Source: VXYL01 sp963666465
GTDB taxonomy: Bacteria > Pseudomonadota > Gammaproteobacteria > Pseudomonadales > Azotimanducaceae
Direction of reading: 5' to 3'
NCBI GenBank assembly: GCA_963666465.1
Contig: OY762824.1
Location: 3,658,001-3,722,000, forward strand
Length of the DNA stretch: 64,000 nucleotides
Part shown: positions 62,977 to 64,000 of the stretch, in pieces
Layout: every line of letters begins with the position of its first letter
Position numbering within the stretch: position 1 is the first letter of the stretch
The notes under the pieces: generated by a model
Databases searched by the model: none
Told to the model about the DNA's origin: nothing
What the model saw: only the letters and a program-made list of their open reading frames with translations
Translations under genes and position numbers: made by a program

Positions 62977-64000
62977 ATGGGTCGCGAATTGACGCCTTGG
63001 CTGAAGACACGGCACGGCCGCATCTTCCACGACGACAGCCTGAATGTGATGCGGTGCCGTGAGGATTCGTCGGTCGATATGGTCCTGACGAGTCCGCCGT
63101 TCGGCCTAACGCGGAAGAAGGACTACGGGAACGAGCAGGAGGACGAGTACTTGGAGTGGTTCCGGTCCTTCGCATTGGAGTTCAGGCGCATTCTGAAGCA
63201 GGACGGGAGTCTCGTGATCGACTTGGGCGGCGCCTGGAAGCCCGGGATTCCGGTGCGCAGCCTGTACCACTTCAAGCTGCTCATCATGCTTTGCGAAGAA
63301 TACGACTTCAATCTCGCACAGGAATTCTATTGGTGGAACCCGTCCAAGCTGCCGACACCGGCGGAGTGGGTGAATATCCGGCGCGTGCGGGTGAAAGACG
63401 CCGTTAACACGGTCTGGTGGCTCGCAAAGTCACCATGGCCTAGGGCCAGTAACAGGCGGGTACTACAGCCTTACAGCCACAGCATGCGCGATCTTCTGAA
63501 CAACGGCTATAAGGCGAAGCTCCGGCCCTCGGGTCACGACATCAGCGAGAAGTTCGCGCGGGACAATGGTGCGTCGATCCCGCCCAACCTGATCGCCGTG
63601 CCGAACACGGAGAGCAACAGCCGGTACCTAAGGTACTGTGCGGAGCATGAGGTCCGCACGCACCCGGCGCGGTTCCCGGCGTCGGTGCCGGAGTATTTCA
63701 TCCGGATGGCGACAGATCGCGGGGACCTCGTGCTAGATCCATTCGGCGGGAGCTGTGTCACCGGCGAAGTCGCCGAGCGGCTCGAACGCAAGTGGGTATG
63801 CGTCGAGATCAAGGAGGAGTACCTCCACGGAGCGAAAGGGCGTTTCGAAGACTCGGAGCAGCCGTGCACGACGATGAAGAGCACGAAGAAGAGTGGCGAC
63901 GTGTACTACCGCATTCCTCACCCCGGACTGCTCTGGGACGACAGCGAGCATGCACCATTACCGGCGGACGGTGGACGGAAAAGGCCAAGAACCAGTCCCT
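62977..64000 (+). CDS. DNA methyltransferase of the RM pair, incomplete at window end
   Basis: The ATG at 62977 lies three bases after the nuclease stop. Motif IV TSPPFGL (residues 38-44) and, near the C-terminal side, motif I LDPFGGSCVTGEVAERLER (about 250) place it among beta-class methylases (order IV before I). SPPF suggests N4-cytosine methylation, although N6-adenine cannot be excluded. About 341 codons are visible and no stop is reached. Confidence 0.88.
   Translation, partial: MGRELTPWLKTRHGRIFHDDSLNVMRCREDSSVDMVLTSPPFGLTRKKDYGNEQEDEYLEWFRSFALEFRRILKQDGSLVIDLGGAWKPGIPVRSLYHFKLLIMLCEEYDFNLAQEFYWWNPSKLPTPAEWVNIRRVRVKDAVNTVWWLAKSPWPRASNRRVLQPYSHSMRDLLNNGYKAKLRPSGHDISEKFARDNGASIPPNLIAVPNTESNSRYLRYCAEHEVRTHPARFPASVPEYFIRMATDRGDLVLDPFGGSCVTGEVAERLERKWVCVEIKEEYLHGAKGRFEDSEQPCTTMKSTKKSGDVYYRIPHPGLLWDDSEHAPLPADGGRKRPRTSP

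Noticed and set aside
1..64000. tRNA or rRNA genes and a replication origin
   Set aside because: No cloverleaf-like segment with a T-loop, no rRNA sequence and no DnaA-box cluster was noticed; a covariance search would be needed to exclude small ones.

Overview
The window reads as a GC-rich proteobacterial chromosome, probably alphaproteobacterial. I infer this from the style of the serine recombinase and MobF relaxase remnants and of the metabolic genes; no rRNA, tRNA or other lineage marker is present. Coding is dense, but the accessory parts are full of insertion-sequence remains. Many genes carry single-base frameshifts or short tandem duplications. Either the accessory genome is decaying or some indels are assembly errors; the sequence alone cannot separate these.

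Layout. 0-6.5 kb is a mobile-element graveyard: an IS1380-family element with a CTAG target duplication inside a hairpin repeat, a broken serine recombinase, an IS66 tnpC tail joined to a DUF4338 (DruA-like) gene, an intact HigBA toxin-antitoxin pair and a shattered MobF relaxase. 6.9-9.4 kb is a complete fused FO synthase (FbiC) for coenzyme F420. 9.6-28 kb is a defence-type island on the + strand. It holds a P-loop ATPase translationally coupled to a TPR protein with near-identical 41-residue repeats. A tightly packed six-gene cluster follows: DUF499 ATPase, DUF3780, DUF1156 zinc-ribbon methyltransferase, a second N6-adenine-type methylase, a small PD-(D/E)XK-like nuclease, and a phospholipase D-SNF2 helicase. 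A frameshifted BrnT then leads into a BrnA-HSP90-like ATPase chimera. This island is the most likely place for an under-described system.

28-30.5 kb carries an exported serine hydrolase. 30.5-34.5 kb holds an ISAs1 tail, an IS66 element, a phage-integrase tail and about 0.9 kb of possibly structured non-coding DNA. 34.6-38.1 kb is a visibly AT-richer, translationally coupled export operon (FtsX-type permease, unknown 101-residue protein, HlyD adaptor, frameshifted ATPase). 38.5-41.4 kb has an IS110 scrap, a conserved small protein, a second HigBA whose toxin was beheaded by ISAs1, and a decayed DUF4338-ISAs1 transposase.

41.7-61 kb is mostly ordinary metabolism and transport: MFS carrier, VOC proteins, PhoD-like phosphatase, HpcH/HpaI aldolase, YejA-type peptide-binding protein, RRM protein, aquaporin, glutamate dehydrogenase, DUF1499, adenosine deaminase-like lipoprotein, enoyl-CoA hydratase and glutathione transferase. 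It is sprinkled with MITE-like palindromic repeats, IS1380 and IS4 remnants and one intact IS1634-type transposase. The window ends in a two-gene restriction-modification unit whose methyltransferase runs off the end.
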